This document shows, in pieces, positions 1 to 8,066 of a DNA stretch of 64,000 nt. The notes below the pieces were generated by a model. That model saw nothing but the letters and a program-made list of their open reading frames with translations. It did not search any database and was not told the origin of the DNA. The stretch comes from Reyranella sp. (lineage in GTDB: Bacteria; Pseudomonadota; Alphaproteobacteria; Reyranellales; Reyranellaceae), in contig NZ_JAFKJN010000010.1 in NCBI RefSeq assembly GCF_017305915.1, positions 1 to 64,000 on the forward strand, given 5' to 3'. The position numbers and the translations under genes are program-made. Positions within the stretch are counted from its first letter, which is position 1. Every line of letters starts with the position of its first letter.

Positions 1-120
1 GAGACCGAGATCGATGCCTGGGAGCGTCAGCGCAACGCCACTGGCGCTCCCATCAAATGGATGTTCACCACCCAACGCGCACGCATCAAGCTCCTTCGAG
101 CCTATCCAGACCCCGCCTAA
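1..120 (+). CDS. IS630-family transposase, C-terminal end only (cut by the window start)
   Basis: An open frame runs from base 1 to a TAA at 118-120 and gives the last 39 residues of a protein. The tail, with an acidic EIDAWERQRN helix followed by KWMFTTQRARIKL and a terminal YP motif, is the usual C-terminus of IS630/Tc1-mariner-like DDE transposases. The catalytic part lies outside the window, so I cannot say whether the element is intact. It lies 25 bp beyond the 3' end of the cyanase gene, which is bounded by IS debris on both sides. Confidence 0.75.
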   Translation, partial: ETEIDAWERQRNATGAPIKWMFTTQRARIKLLRAYPDPA

Positions 121-145
121 GAGTCATAATCTCTGTGCAGAGGTA

Positions 146-592
146 CTAGTAGGTCTTGTAGGCCAGGAACTTGCCCGACATGCCGATCTTCACCCGGTCG
201 CCCTTCTGGTCGGGCTGGCGCTCCATGGTCATGTCGAAGTCGATGGCGCTCATGATGCCGTCGCCGAACTCCTCCTGGATCAGCTCCTTCCAGGTCGTGC
301 CGTAGACCTGCACCAGCTCGTAGAAGCGGTAGATCAGCAGGTCGGTCGGCGGCACCTGGGGCAACGAGCCGCGATAGGGCACCTCCTGAAGGAGCAGCGT
401 CTCCTCCTTGCCCAGGCCGAACAGCCTGGCGGCCTTGGTCGCCTGCTCCCTGGTCATCCTCATCTGGCCCATGCAGGCGGCCGTAACGATGATCTTCGAC
501 GCCCCGCCGATCTTCCTGGCGATCTCCTCCCAGCTCAGCTCCTTCATGCGCTTGGCGCTCAGTATCTTCTCGGTCACGTCGGCCCTGTTCAT
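146..592 (-). CDS. cynS: cyanate hydratase (cyanase)
   Basis: Converts cyanate plus bicarbonate to ammonia and CO2 in the cytosol, for detoxification or nitrogen supply. The 148-residue length is typical. The catalytic triad known from E. coli is present as Arg89, Glu92 (in IYRFYE) and Ser115 (in IMSAID), a constant offset of 7 from the E. coli numbering. The N-terminal half is the HTH-like domain. I chose the ATG at 592 because an AGGGAA Shine-Dalgarno lies just upstream; the open frame continues to 751, but that extension is IS-derived sequence. No carbonic anhydrase or cyanate transporter gene is adjacent. The gene sits between IS630 and IS256 remnants, which suggests acquisition by transfer. 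Confidence 0.95.
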   Translation of the reverse strand: MNRADVTEKILSAKRMKELSWEEIARKIGGASKIIVTAACMGQMRMTREQATKAARLFGLGKEETLLLQEVPYRGSLPQVPPTDLLIYRFYELVQVYGTTWKELIQEEFGDGIMSAIDFDMTMERQPDQKGDRVKIGMSGKFLAYKTY

Positions 593-675
593 GGTTCTTT
601 CCCTGTTGTGGCGGGAGGGTCGGGGCAAGCGCGATGCCAAGGCCGGGTGTTGATGGACACTAGGTGTGGCGGCAC

Positions 676-825
676 CAGGAACCCGGGGAAGTAGCTGCCC
701 TTGCGCAGCCTGGGGATGCGCAGTTCGACCGTGCCGGCCCGTGTCTCCCAATCGCGATCGCGATAGCCGTTGCGCTGCGCCAGGCGGGCCGCGCTCTTCT
801 CGCCGTGGCCGGCACCGGTCAGCGC
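676..825 (-). pseudogene. IS256-family transposase remnant
   Basis: About 50 codons read as the N-terminal conserved block of an IS256/Mutator transposase: an [12 protein letters not shown] segment, then [20 protein letters not shown]. After GFL the similarity stops and the frame runs into sequence upstream of cynS. No DDE catalytic block follows. A CACCACCAAATGGGACACG stretch near 930-950 resembles sequence found upstream of IS256 transposases, so the remnant may extend to about 950. It is a decayed fragment, not an active element. Confidence 0.65.
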
Positions 826-1055
826 CCCGACACCCGAAATCGCCGGTGACCGCCGCAAGGCCGCTCCCTCGCTACGGCGCTATCAGAGCGCGCGCTCGCT
901 CGCGGCCTTGCTACTGCCAGATACACCACCAAATGGGACACGACCGGGGCCGCGCCGGCGGCATCACCTCCCTCCAGATGCCGAAGCGCAGAGGGCACGC
1001 GGCTTCGCGTTAGGTCAGATCGCGCGGACTTGTGCCAAGCTAGTTCTCGATCGAC

Positions 1056-1071
1056 TTACCCAATTGGGTAA
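1056..1071. promoter_or_regulatory. perfect 16-bp palindrome, candidate operator
   Basis: TTACCCAATTGGGTAA is a perfect palindrome, 68 bp upstream of the start of the secreted-protein gene at 1139. It is AT-richer than its surroundings. Its size and symmetry fit a dimeric repressor operator. I cannot identify a convincing -35/-10 pair or the regulator. Confidence 0.45.
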
Positions 1072-1138
1072 TGCGTCCACGACTGGCCCAAGAGTAGTCT
1101 TCCTCCCACGTTCGCACGGTCTACGGGGGGAGAGAGAC

Positions 1139-1954
1139 ATGGGTCGCGCGCTCGGATGGGGGGATGCTCGCTGTCTGACGATCAACGCGGTGGCAAGAGG
1201 CGCCGGAGCCGGCCTGCTGGCAATCGTGCTGGCCGGAGCGGCGGGCCCCGCATTCGCCGATCCCTATTGCGGTCCGGGTCGCCATGTCGGCTCGGAGAAT
1301 GACGGTACCGGCAAGTCCTGGACCTGTGTTCCGGATGGCGTCGTCGGATCACCGACGGGCCGGCAGTATGTCTTCCAGGGTGGGGCGGTGCAGGCCAACC
1401 GCGTCGCGGCCGGCATGGCGCTTGGCGCCGCGGGGGCGGAGCTGGTCGGCGCGCTGGTCGGCATCCTGGGCAGCAGCCAGCGCTCGGGGCCGACGGAGGA
1501 GGAACTGCGGGCTGCGGAGCAGCGACGGCGGATCGATCAGGAATGGGAGGCCAATAAAGCGGCCGCCAACGTGGAAGCGGCCGCGTATCGCGACGAGGGC
1601 CTCAAGGCGGCGCAGGCGAGCAACTACCTAGGCGCCTTCAACGCCTTCAAGCACGCCTACGAGCGCAACAGCGATTATGGCTCCCTGCGGGACATGAAGG
1701 CCATGGAGGCTCTCCTGCATCTGCAGGAAGCGCTGGCCCTGACGGCGGAGAAGAAGACGGCGCCGGCCTACACGGAATTCTTCAAGGCCGAAGCACTGGC
1801 CAGGGAAGCGTCCCGTCCGGACATCTCCCAGCGCATCGAGGCCTATCGCACCAGGCTGTTCGCGGACATCAAGGACTCACAGAAGACCGCCCCTGGCGCC
1901 ACGAAGCCAACGACCAAATGCGTGTCCGTCAATGGAGACTTCGTCTGTGACTGA
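1139..1954 (+). CDS. secreted hypothetical protein with TPR-like helical region
   Basis: I do not recognise a family. The ATG at 1139 follows a purine-rich GGGGGGAGAGAGA leader. The 271-residue product has a long N-terminal signal peptide ending near residue 40 (AGPAFA before DPYCGP), so it is probably periplasmic. Cysteines sit near both ends (in DPYCGP, WTCVPDG and a terminal CVSVNGDFVCD), which would suit disulphides. A short Gly/Ala-rich hydrophobic stretch (AAGMALGAAGAELVGALVG) follows around residues 85-105. Residues 125-250 are charged and helical and resemble one or two TPR repeats. Its 3' end overlaps the next gene by 23 bp, so it forms an operon with the two lipoproteins. Confidence 0.75.
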   Translation: MGRALGWGDARCLTINAVARGAGAGLLAIVLAGAAGPAFADPYCGPGRHVGSENDGTGKSWTCVPDGVVGSPTGRQYVFQGGAVQANRVAAGMALGAAGAELVGALVGILGSSQRSGPTEEELRAAEQRRRIDQEWEANKAAANVEAAAYRDEGLKAAQASNYLGAFNAFKHAYERNSDYGSLRDMKAMEALLHLQEALALTAEKKTAPAYTEFFKAEALAREASRPDISQRIEAYRTRLFADIKDSQKTAPGATKPTTKCVSVNGDFVCD

Positions 1955-2630
1955 TCGTCCTGTCGTCCCGGCTGCGTGCGCTCTGCTCCTGCTGGGAATC
2001 GCGGTCGGCTGTACGCCCGACGGCCAATCCGTTTCAACCTCGGTGCCGGCGTCGGTCGAGCCGCTCGATTTCGCGGCGCTCAACGGCAAGACGATCAGGA
2101 TCGAGGGTATGGCGTCGGGCGATTTTTCCGTCATTCCACCCGAAACCAAGATCCCGCTTCGCGTCATCGGCAAGACGATCGTCTGGGGCGATCTGGAGGG
2201 CAGGTGCATCCTCAAAGGCACGGCTTACGGCAGCAGCATGGGCATCCTGTACACGCTCGACCAGCCCAGAACGGGCGTGAAGGTTCCATGCGAAGGCCAG
2301 CGCCGCTTCGTCATCAATAGCTGGACGGTGACCGCACCCGCCGATGTCAGCTACTCCAGCTCCATGGGCCTGCAGGGCAACGTGCTGGAGCTGTCGGGCG
2401 AACTGACGGAGCACAACACCATATCCGACGAGCGTCTGCACTTCACTGCCACCGAGGACATCAAGCACCAACAGCATGTGAAGGTCCGCGTCTCCGGCGA
2501 CAAATGCCAGGTCCTGGAATTCGCCTGGACCACCGACAAGCGTGAACTCCACTCGTCGGTGGGGCGGCCGACCTCTGCCAAGCGAAGCGTGCGCGCGACG
2601 GGCTGCTCGATCGTGGCGCAGCCCTCATAG
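1932..2630 (+). CDS. lipoprotein, copy 1 of a tandem pair
   Basis: The 232-residue product has a hydrophobic leader and a lipobox ending at Cys27 (LGIAVGC, then TPDGQSV), so it is predicted to be a lipid-anchored envelope protein. The mature part is beta-rich, with conserved blocks GKTIRIE, VIGKTIVW, RCILKG, YTLDQPRTGVK, PCEG, GNVLELSGELTEHN and SGDKCQ, all shared with the next gene. I know no family for it. It starts within the 3' end of the preceding gene (23-bp overlap, other frame), so its translation is probably coupled. Confidence 0.75.
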   Translation: METSSVTDRPVVPAACALLLLGIAVGCTPDGQSVSTSVPASVEPLDFAALNGKTIRIEGMASGDFSVIPPETKIPLRVIGKTIVWGDLEGRCILKGTAYGSSMGILYTLDQPRTGVKVPCEGQRRFVINSWTVTAPADVSYSSSMGLQGNVLELSGELTEHNTISDERLHFTATEDIKHQQHVKVRVSGDKCQVLEFAWTTDKRELHSSVGRPTSAKRSVRATGCSIVAQPS

Positions 2631-2632
2631 AC

Positions 2633-3322
2633 ATGGAGGTTGGGCCTGTGATTGATCGCTCTGCCACCTCGATTGTCTGCGCCTTGTTCTTGTTGGCGAT
2701 CGCTGTCGGCTGCACGCCCGACGGCCAGTCCGTTGCAACCTCGGTGTCGGCGTCAGCCGAACCGCTCGATCCCGCGGCGCTCAACGGCAAGACGATAAGG
2801 TTCGAGGTCAAGGAGTCGGATAGCTTCATACCCAAGACCGAGATTCGGCTTTCCGTCATCGGCAAGACGATCATCTGGCCTCGCCTGGCAAAGAGCAGAT
2901 GCATCCTCAAAGGCAACTCCGGCTATGACGCGGCCATCCTCTACACCCTTGATCAGCCCAGAACGGGTGTGAAGATTCCGTGCGAAGGCGAGCGTCGTTT
3001 CGCCTTCAATACCTGGGCTGTGACCGCGCCCGCGGAGGTCAGCTACTCCAGCACCATGAGCCTTCAGGGCAATGTGCTGGAGTTGTCGGGTGAGCTGACG
3101 GAGCACAACTTCGTGACCGATGAAGGGAACGCCGGGACTCCAGGATTCACGGTCACGGAAGACGTCAAGCAGCAGCAGCACGTGAAGATCCGCATCTCGG
3201 GCGACAAATGCCAAATCCTCGACTTCACCTGGACCACCGAGGTGCGCCAACTCCACTCGTCGTTGGGGCAGCCGACCTTTTCCAAGCGAAGCGCACAGGC
3301 GATGGGCTGCTCGATCATTTGA
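2633..3322 (+). CDS. lipoprotein, copy 2 of a tandem pair
   Basis: The 229-residue product has the same architecture as its upstream neighbour: lipobox LAIAVGC with Cys27, then TPDGQSV. By eye about 60 % of residues match across the whole length, so this is a tandem duplication that has since diverged. Differences concentrate around residues 45-75 and in an insert near residue 165 (EGNAGTPGFT). It starts 2 bp after the stop of copy 1. Function unknown; retention of both copies suggests non-identical ligands or partners. Confidence 0.75.
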   Translation: MEVGPVIDRSATSIVCALFLLAIAVGCTPDGQSVATSVSASAEPLDPAALNGKTIRFEVKESDSFIPKTEIRLSVIGKTIIWPRLAKSRCILKGNSGYDAAILYTLDQPRTGVKIPCEGERRFAFNTWAVTAPAEVSYSSTMSLQGNVLELSGELTEHNFVTDEGNAGTPGFTVTEDVKQQQHVKIRISGDKCQILDFTWTTEVRQLHSSLGQPTFSKRSAQAMGCSII

Positions 3323-3627
3323 CGCGCAGCCCGCATGGGCTCGGAGGCTGAATATTGCGCCGGCCATGCATTCGGCGCCGTGTGCGCCGCCAAACCAAGT
3401 GGCGGGATCGGGATTCGGCGTGCGGAATCGCACGCCTCGCGGGCGGGTATTGGGGATTAAATTTTTGGAATCGCTGACTCTTTTCCGCTTTTTCCAATTG
3501 CCGCGCGAATCCCGCTTATGTAGGCTACCGGTTGTGGGTTGTTGGGTGCTCACCACGATATGTCGGCCACCCGCTCAAGGATTGGCTCCAGACGAGCCGC
3601 ACAGCGGAATGGTTGGGGAGTTGGTCG
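3323..3627. other. intergenic region with one hairpin and an AT-rich tract
   Basis: I see no gene in these 305 bp. A perfect 8-bp stem (3417-3424 with 3429-3436, loop GAAT) could end the lipoprotein operon, although no T-run follows directly. Around 3455-3500 there is an unusually AT-rich tract (ATTAAATTTTTGG, CTTTTTCCAATTG) that probably contains the promoter of the next gene; I cannot place -35/-10 boxes with good spacing. Confidence 0.4.
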
Positions 3628-4137
3628 ATGGCGTTATCTCGACACGAGCGGACCAAGCACAAAGCCGATCTGAACCCGCTCGAAATGATCGAGAAGCTCG
3701 TTCAGGCGAATGATTGGCCCTTCGACCGGACCTCCGAGCGGGAGATCGCGGTCGAGGTCGCCGGCCGCTGGTGCGACTACCGGATGTTCTTCTCCTGGCG
3801 CGACGACGTGGAGGCCCTGCACTTCACCTGCGCCTACGACGTCCGCATCCCGACCGAGCGCCATTCCGACATCCACGGCTTGCTGGCCCTGATCAACGAG
3901 AAGATGTGGCTCGGCCACTTCGACCTGTGGACCGAGGAAGGCCTGCCGATGTTTCGGCACGCCATACCGCTGCGGGGCACCGAAGGCCTCAAGCCCGAGC
4001 AGCTCAACGACCTGGTCGACGTGGCGATCAGCGAAAGCGAGCGTTTCTACCCCGCCTTTCAGTACGTCGTCTGGGCGGGCAAGTCGCCTTCCGACGCGTT
4101 GACCGCCTCGATCCTCGAGACGGTCGGCGAAGCCTGA
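3628..4137 (+). CDS. YbjN domain-containing protein
   Basis: The 169-residue product matches the alphaproteobacterial YbjN family, whose members are thought to help in protein folding or stress and motility regulation; the molecular role is unsettled. Typical features are the N-terminal NPLEMIEKLVQANDWPFDR, the central WCDYRMFFSWRDDVEALHF sheet and a C-terminal RFYPAFQYVVWAGKS. The ATG at 3628 has a GGGGAG 8 bp upstream; an in-frame start at 3532 would add 32 residues with no family resemblance. A strong hairpin terminator follows, so it is probably monocistronic. Confidence 0.85.
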   Translation: MALSRHERTKHKADLNPLEMIEKLVQANDWPFDRTSEREIAVEVAGRWCDYRMFFSWRDDVEALHFTCAYDVRIPTERHSDIHGLLALINEKMWLGHFDLWTEEGLPMFRHAIPLRGTEGLKPEQLNDLVDVAISESERFYPAFQYVVWAGKSPSDALTASILETVGEA

Positions 4138-4205
4138 ACGAGAAGGACTCTCCGACGCCCCCTCTCCCAAAAACATAAACAACGTCAGAAGTTGGAAAGT
4201 CCCCA

Positions 4206-4241
4206 GCGGCGCCGGTCTCAAACCGGCGCCGCGACGATTTT
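4206..4241 (+). terminator. rho-independent-like terminator after the YbjN gene
   Basis: A perfect 11-bp GC stem (4206-4216 with 4222-4232, loop CTCAA) is followed five bases later by TTTT. It lies between the YbjN gene and lgt. Confidence 0.6.
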
Positions 4242-4274
4242 GGCCTCCCGTCAGCCACGGCTATAAGGCGCCGC

Positions 4275-5093
4275 ATGACCCTCCTGCTGCTGCCCTACCC
4301 CAAGATCCAGCCCGAGATCTTCTCGATCGGCCCGTTCGCGGTGCGCTGGTATGCGCTGGCCTATATCGCGGGCCTGCTGATCGGCTGGCAGATCATGCGG
4401 CGGGTCTGCGAGCAGCCGCCCAAGGTGCTGTCGCGGGAGAAGATCGACGACTTCCTGCTGTGGGCGGCGCTGGGCGTCATCCTGGGCGGCCGGCTGGGCT
4501 ACGTGCTGTTCTACAAGCCGGGCTTCTTCCTGGAGAACCCGCTGCAGATCCTGCTGTTGTGGGAAGGCGGCATGTCCTTCCATGGCGGCCTGCTGGGCGT
4601 GATCGCAGCTATCCTCGCCTTCTCCTGGAAGAACGGCATCACGCCCTTCCTGCTGTCGGACTTGGTGGCGCTGGTGACGCCGATCGGCCTGTTCTTCGGC
4701 CGGCTGGCCAACTTCATCAACGGCGAGCTGTGGGGCCGGCCCACCGACGTGGCCTGGGCGATGATCTTCCCGCGCGCCGAGCCGGCCGTGCCGCGCCATC
4801 CCAGCCAGCTCTACCAGGCGACCTTCGAGGGCATCCTGCTGTTCCTGCTGGTGCTGGCGGTGTGGCGATGGACCGACGGCCGCCGCCGGCCCGGCCTGAT
4901 CACCGGCGTGTTCTGCATGGGCTACGCCGTGGCCCGCATCGTGGGCGAGATCTTCCGCGAGCCCGATTCCTTCCTGGGCTTCCTGGCCGGCGACTGGCTG
5001 ACCATGGGCATGGTGCTGTCGCTGCCGGTGCTCGCCTTCGGCGCCTGGCTGGCCGTGCGGGCCTATCGGAACGCGCCGGTCACGACGCCGTGA
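4275..5093 (+). CDS. lgt: prolipoprotein diacylglyceryl transferase
   Basis: Transfers diacylglycerol from phosphatidylglycerol to the lipobox Cys of prolipoproteins in the inner membrane, the first step of lipoprotein maturation. The 272 residues span about seven membrane helices. The conserved catalytic-region residues His103 (SFHGG) and Arg143 (FGRLANFINGE) fall at the E. coli positions, and HPSQLYQ and the NGELWGRPTD signature are intact. Its stop overlaps the GTG of the methyltransferase gene. The lipoproteins in this window are plausible substrates. Confidence 0.97.
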   Translation: MTLLLLPYPKIQPEIFSIGPFAVRWYALAYIAGLLIGWQIMRRVCEQPPKVLSREKIDDFLLWAALGVILGGRLGYVLFYKPGFFLENPLQILLLWEGGMSFHGGLLGVIAAILAFSWKNGITPFLLSDLVALVTPIGLFFGRLANFINGELWGRPTDVAWAMIFPRAEPAVPRHPSQLYQATFEGILLFLLVLAVWRWTDGRRRPGLITGVFCMGYAVARIVGEIFREPDSFLGFLAGDWLTMGMVLSLPVLAFGAWLAVRAYRNAPVTTP

Positions 5094-6151
5094 CGTCCGA
5101 ACTCGGCCGGCTGATCGCGCACCGTATCGCGCTCACCGGCCCGATCTCCGTTGCCGACTTCATGGCCGAAGCGCTCGGCCATCCCCGCCTCGGCTACTAC
5201 CGCCGCGCCTTGCCGGTCGGCGCCGCCGGCGACTTCACGACGGCGCCCGAGATCTCGCAGATGTTCGGCGAGCTGATCGGCGCCTGGCTCGCCGAACGCT
5301 GGCTGGCGATGGGCCGGCCCGCGTTCAACCTCGTCGAGCTCGGCCCCGGCCGCGGAACCCTGATGGCCGATGCGCTCCGCGCCACGCGCGGCACGCCGGG
5401 CTTCCACGCATCGCTGCGGCTTCACCTGGTCGAGACCGACGCGCCGCTGCGCGCGCTGCAGGCACAGGCGCTCGCCGCCTTCGCGCCGACCTGGCACGAG
5501 CGCTTCGACGACGTGCCGACCGGGCCGCTGCTGCTGGTCGCCAACGAGTTCTTCGATGCCCTGCCTGTGCGCCAGTTCGAGAAGACCGCGCACGGCTGGC
5601 GCGAGCGCATGGTCGGTTCGCCCGACGGCGAGACGCTGACGTTCGCCCTGGCGCCGGGCGCGACGCCGTTCGCGCGCTTCCTGCCCGATGCGGCGGAAGG
5701 CACACAAGCGGAGATCAGCGAAGCCGGCCGCGCGCTCGCAGGCGCGATCGGCGCACGCGTGAAGCGCGATCGCGGCTGGGCGCTGATCATCGACTATGGC
5801 TACGACTCGGGCGCGGGCCGCTCGCTGCAAGCGGTGCGCGGGCACAAAGGCGCCGGCATCCTCGAGCGGCCGGGCGAGACCGACTTGAGCGCGCATGTCG
5901 ATTTCGCGGCATTGGCAGCAGCGGCCGATGCGCCGACCTTCGGGCCGGTCCCGCAAGGTGACTTCCTGCGTCGGCTGGGACTCCTGCAGCGTGCTGAAAC
6001 CCTGAAATCGCGCGCCTCGGCGGCCCAGCGCGCGGCGATCGACGCGGCGTCGGCGCGCTTGATCGGCAAGGACCGAATGGGCACCTTGTTCCGCGTCCTG
6101 GCCGTCGGCGACGGCACAAGTCCCCCGGCCGGTTTTTCGGAAGCTCCATGA
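5090..6151 (+). CDS. SAM-dependent methyltransferase, MidA/NDUFAF7 family
   Basis: The 353-residue protein belongs to the COG1565 family, whose eukaryotic members methylate an Arg of complex I subunit NDUFS2. Signatures are the N-terminal ISVADFMAEALGHPRLGYY, then GDFTTAPEISQMFGE, the SAM-binding VELGPGRGTLMAD (about residue 80) and NEFFDALPVRQF. The start is a GTG at 5090 overlapping the lgt stop (GTGA), and the stop overlaps the ATG of pgeF (ATGA), so lgt, this gene and pgeF are translationally coupled. The bacterial substrate is not established; NuoD methylation is a guess from the mitochondrial homologue. Confidence 0.9.
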   Translation: MTSELGRLIAHRIALTGPISVADFMAEALGHPRLGYYRRALPVGAAGDFTTAPEISQMFGELIGAWLAERWLAMGRPAFNLVELGPGRGTLMADALRATRGTPGFHASLRLHLVETDAPLRALQAQALAAFAPTWHERFDDVPTGPLLLVANEFFDALPVRQFEKTAHGWRERMVGSPDGETLTFALAPGATPFARFLPDAAEGTQAEISEAGRALAGAIGARVKRDRGWALIIDYGYDSGAGRSLQAVRGHKGAGILERPGETDLSAHVDFAALAAAADAPTFGPVPQGDFLRRLGLLQRAETLKSRASAAQRAAIDAASARLIGKDRMGTLFRVLAVGDGTSPPAGFSEAP

Positions 6152-6912
6152 TCGAAGCCCCCTCGCTCGCGCTCGACGGCGTCGCGCACCGCTTCTTCAC
6201 CCGCCGCGGCGGCGTCAGCAGCGGCCTCTATTCCTCGCTGAACTGCGGCTACGGCTCGGGCGACAGCCCCGACAACGTGCGCGAGAACCGCCGCCGCGTC
6301 GCCGCGACCTTCGGCAAGAGCGAGCCCGAGCTCCTCACCCTGTACCAGATCCATTCGACCGAGGTGCTGACGGTCGGCGCCGGGCGCTGGACCTCGCCCG
6401 GCGCGCCCAAGGCCGACGGGCTGGTGACCGACCGGACCGACGTCGTGCTGGGCGTGATGGCCGCCGACTGCGCACCCGTCCTGCTGGCCGATCCGCAGGC
6501 GCGGGTGATCGGCGCCTGCCATGCCGGCTGGCGCGGCGCGCTGAGCGGCGTCGCCGAGGCGACGATCGCGGCGATGGAGAAGCGCGGCGCGCGGCGCGAG
6601 CGCGTGCGCGCCACGGTCGGCCCCTGCATCGGCCGCGACTCCTACGAGGTCGGGCCGGAGTTCCCCGCGCCCTTCCTGCAGCAGGACGAGGCGAACGCCG
6701 CCTTCTTCCGCCCCGCGCTGCGCGTCGGCCACTTCCTGTTCGATCTCGCGGGCTACCTGACGCACCGCATCGGCAAGGCCGGCGTCGCCGCGGCGGCGAC
6801 CGGTCACGACACGCTCGCGGCGGCGGACGATTTCTTCAGCTATCGCCGCAACACCCTGCAGGGCGTGCGGGATTATGGACGAGGCCTCTCGGCAATCGCG
6901 CTCGAGGACTGA
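6148..6912 (+). CDS. pgeF: peptidoglycan editing factor / laccase-domain purine nucleoside phosphorylase
   Basis: A 254-residue YfiH/COG1496 protein. Family members remove misincorporated L-Ser from cell-wall precursors or act on purine nucleosides. The metal-site residues are visible: His in IHSTEV, Cys in AADCAPVLL and His in ACHAGWRGA; the GPCIGRDSYEVG signature is also present. The ATG overlaps the previous stop (ATGA). Linkage to lgt fits an envelope-biogenesis operon. Confidence 0.93.
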   Translation: MIEAPSLALDGVAHRFFTRRGGVSSGLYSSLNCGYGSGDSPDNVRENRRRVAATFGKSEPELLTLYQIHSTEVLTVGAGRWTSPGAPKADGLVTDRTDVVLGVMAADCAPVLLADPQARVIGACHAGWRGALSGVAEATIAAMEKRGARRERVRATVGPCIGRDSYEVGPEFPAPFLQQDEANAAFFRPALRVGHFLFDLAGYLTHRIGKAGVAAAATGHDTLAAADDFFSYRRNTLQGVRDYGRGLSAIALED

Positions 6913-6913
6913 C

Positions 6914-6982
6914 GTGCCGTATTTCGTGATCCTGATAGTCTGCCTGCTGCTCGGGGCGATCGCGACATGCGTCCTGTTGTGA
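6914..6982 (+). CDS. possible 22-residue hydrophobic leader peptide
   Basis: A GTG 1 bp after the pgeF stop opens a 22-codon frame (VPYFVILIVCLLLGAIATCV, then LL) ending at a TGA inside the next gene. It is almost entirely hydrophobic, like a single membrane helix, and overlaps the start of the lipoprotein gene by 16 bp. I see no clear Shine-Dalgarno. It could be a translationally coupled leader or micro-membrane-protein, or chance. Confidence 0.25.
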   Translation: MPYFVILIVCLLLGAIATCVLL

Positions 6983-7953
6983 TCGCGCTCGGCCTGCTGC
7001 TGGCCGGCTGCATCGCGACGCCCAAGCCGTTCGAGCACGATTCCGGCAACGACGAGCCCTTCCGGCCCAAGCGCGACAAGATCGAGGTCGCGATCGCGCC
7101 GCCCGCCAACATGCCGGACAAGATGGCCGAGCGCGTCGCCACGGCGCTGGCGATCGAGCTGCAGTCCTACGACATCGTCGCCGCCGTGCAGCCGACAGCG
7201 GCGCCGCTCAAGGTCGCGGGCGCCATGAGCACGCGCGACGCCGAGTTCGGCACCGGCATCGAGATCGAGATCGAATGGTACGTGCTCGGCAAGGGCCGCG
7301 GCCTCGAAGGGCCGGCGATCAGCAAGACCGTGGTGCAGTCGCGCGACTTCCTCGAGGCCAACGACCGGCTGGTGTCGCGCATCGCCCAGCAGGCCGCGCC
7401 GCGCATCGCCACGCTGATGGGCAAGCCGCCCGTCTACGAGGCGCGCGCGCCAGGGCAGATCGCGGCTGGCGTCAACGCGCCGACGCCGGGCTCGCCTGAG
7501 CCGTCGCCGGCCCAGGCCGCGGCCGCCGCAGGCTCGACCGCGCCGCCGCCTGCCGCCGGCATGCAAACACCGCCAACCAACCAGCGAGCCATCAAGGTGA
7601 TGGTGGCGCCGATCGAAGGCGCGCCCTCCGACGGTAATCGCCAGCTGTTCGGCGGCATGCGCCGCGCGCTGGGCTCGAGCAAGATCGTGGTGATGGATTC
7701 GCCCGGCGCCGACACCTTCGTCGTGACCGGCCGCGTCAAGCTGACGGCGATCGACGACCGCAGCGGCCAGCTCGAACTCACCTGGGTCCTGAAGGACCCG
7801 AGCGGCAAGGAGATCGGCAAGGTCGACCAGTCCAATCCGGTGCCGCTGGCCGCGACGCGCGGCTCGTGGGCGGGCTTCGGCGACATCGTCGCGCAGGCCG
7901 CCGTCGAAGGCATTCTGGAACTGCTCGAAAAGTCGCTCGGCAAGCCGCGCTGA
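6967..7953 (+). CDS. envelope lipoprotein, function unknown
   Basis: The 328-residue product starts with a short leader and lipobox ending at Cys15 (LLLAGC). Two similar halves flank an Ala/Pro-rich linker (about residues 165-200): the first contains VAIAPPANMPDKMAERVATALA and the second VMVAPIEGAPSDGNRQLFGGMRRAL. Each looks like an alpha/beta domain that could be a duplicated ABC-type or TolB-N-like fold. The C-terminus has a GDIVAQAAVEGILELLEKS helix. I know no named family. It lies 54 bp after pgeF and is probably in the same operon. Confidence 0.75.
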   Translation: MRPVVIALGLLLAGCIATPKPFEHDSGNDEPFRPKRDKIEVAIAPPANMPDKMAERVATALAIELQSYDIVAAVQPTAAPLKVAGAMSTRDAEFGTGIEIEIEWYVLGKGRGLEGPAISKTVVQSRDFLEANDRLVSRIAQQAAPRIATLMGKPPVYEARAPGQIAAGVNAPTPGSPEPSPAQAAAAAGSTAPPPAAGMQTPPTNQRAIKVMVAPIEGAPSDGNRQLFGGMRRALGSSKIVVMDSPGADTFVVTGRVKLTAIDDRSGQLELTWVLKDPSGKEIGKVDQSNPVPLAATRGSWAGFGDIVAQAAVEGILELLEKSLGKPR

Positions 7954-7978
7954 GGCCGTCCGCGAGCCGGGAATCGGC

Positions 7979-8007
7979 TTGTCAGAGGGGGGCCGAAGGC
8001 TGCTACT
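7979..8007 (+). promoter_or_regulatory. candidate sigma-70 promoter for the peptide ABC importer operon
   Basis: TTGTCA (7979-7984), a 17-bp spacer and GCTACT (8002-8007) lie 60 bp upstream of the first binding-protein gene. The -35 match is good and the -10 match only fair. Confidence 0.35.
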
Positions 8008-8066
8008 GTCCGCGCCAGCGGCTCGATTCTTGCAACAGACAGCCGCAGGTAAGGGAGACGAGTAAC

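Noticed and set aside
593..751. N-terminal extension of cyanase
   Set aside because: The frame is open to 751, but the extra 53 residues come from IS256 sequence in another frame, while ATG 592 has a good Shine-Dalgarno and gives the standard length.
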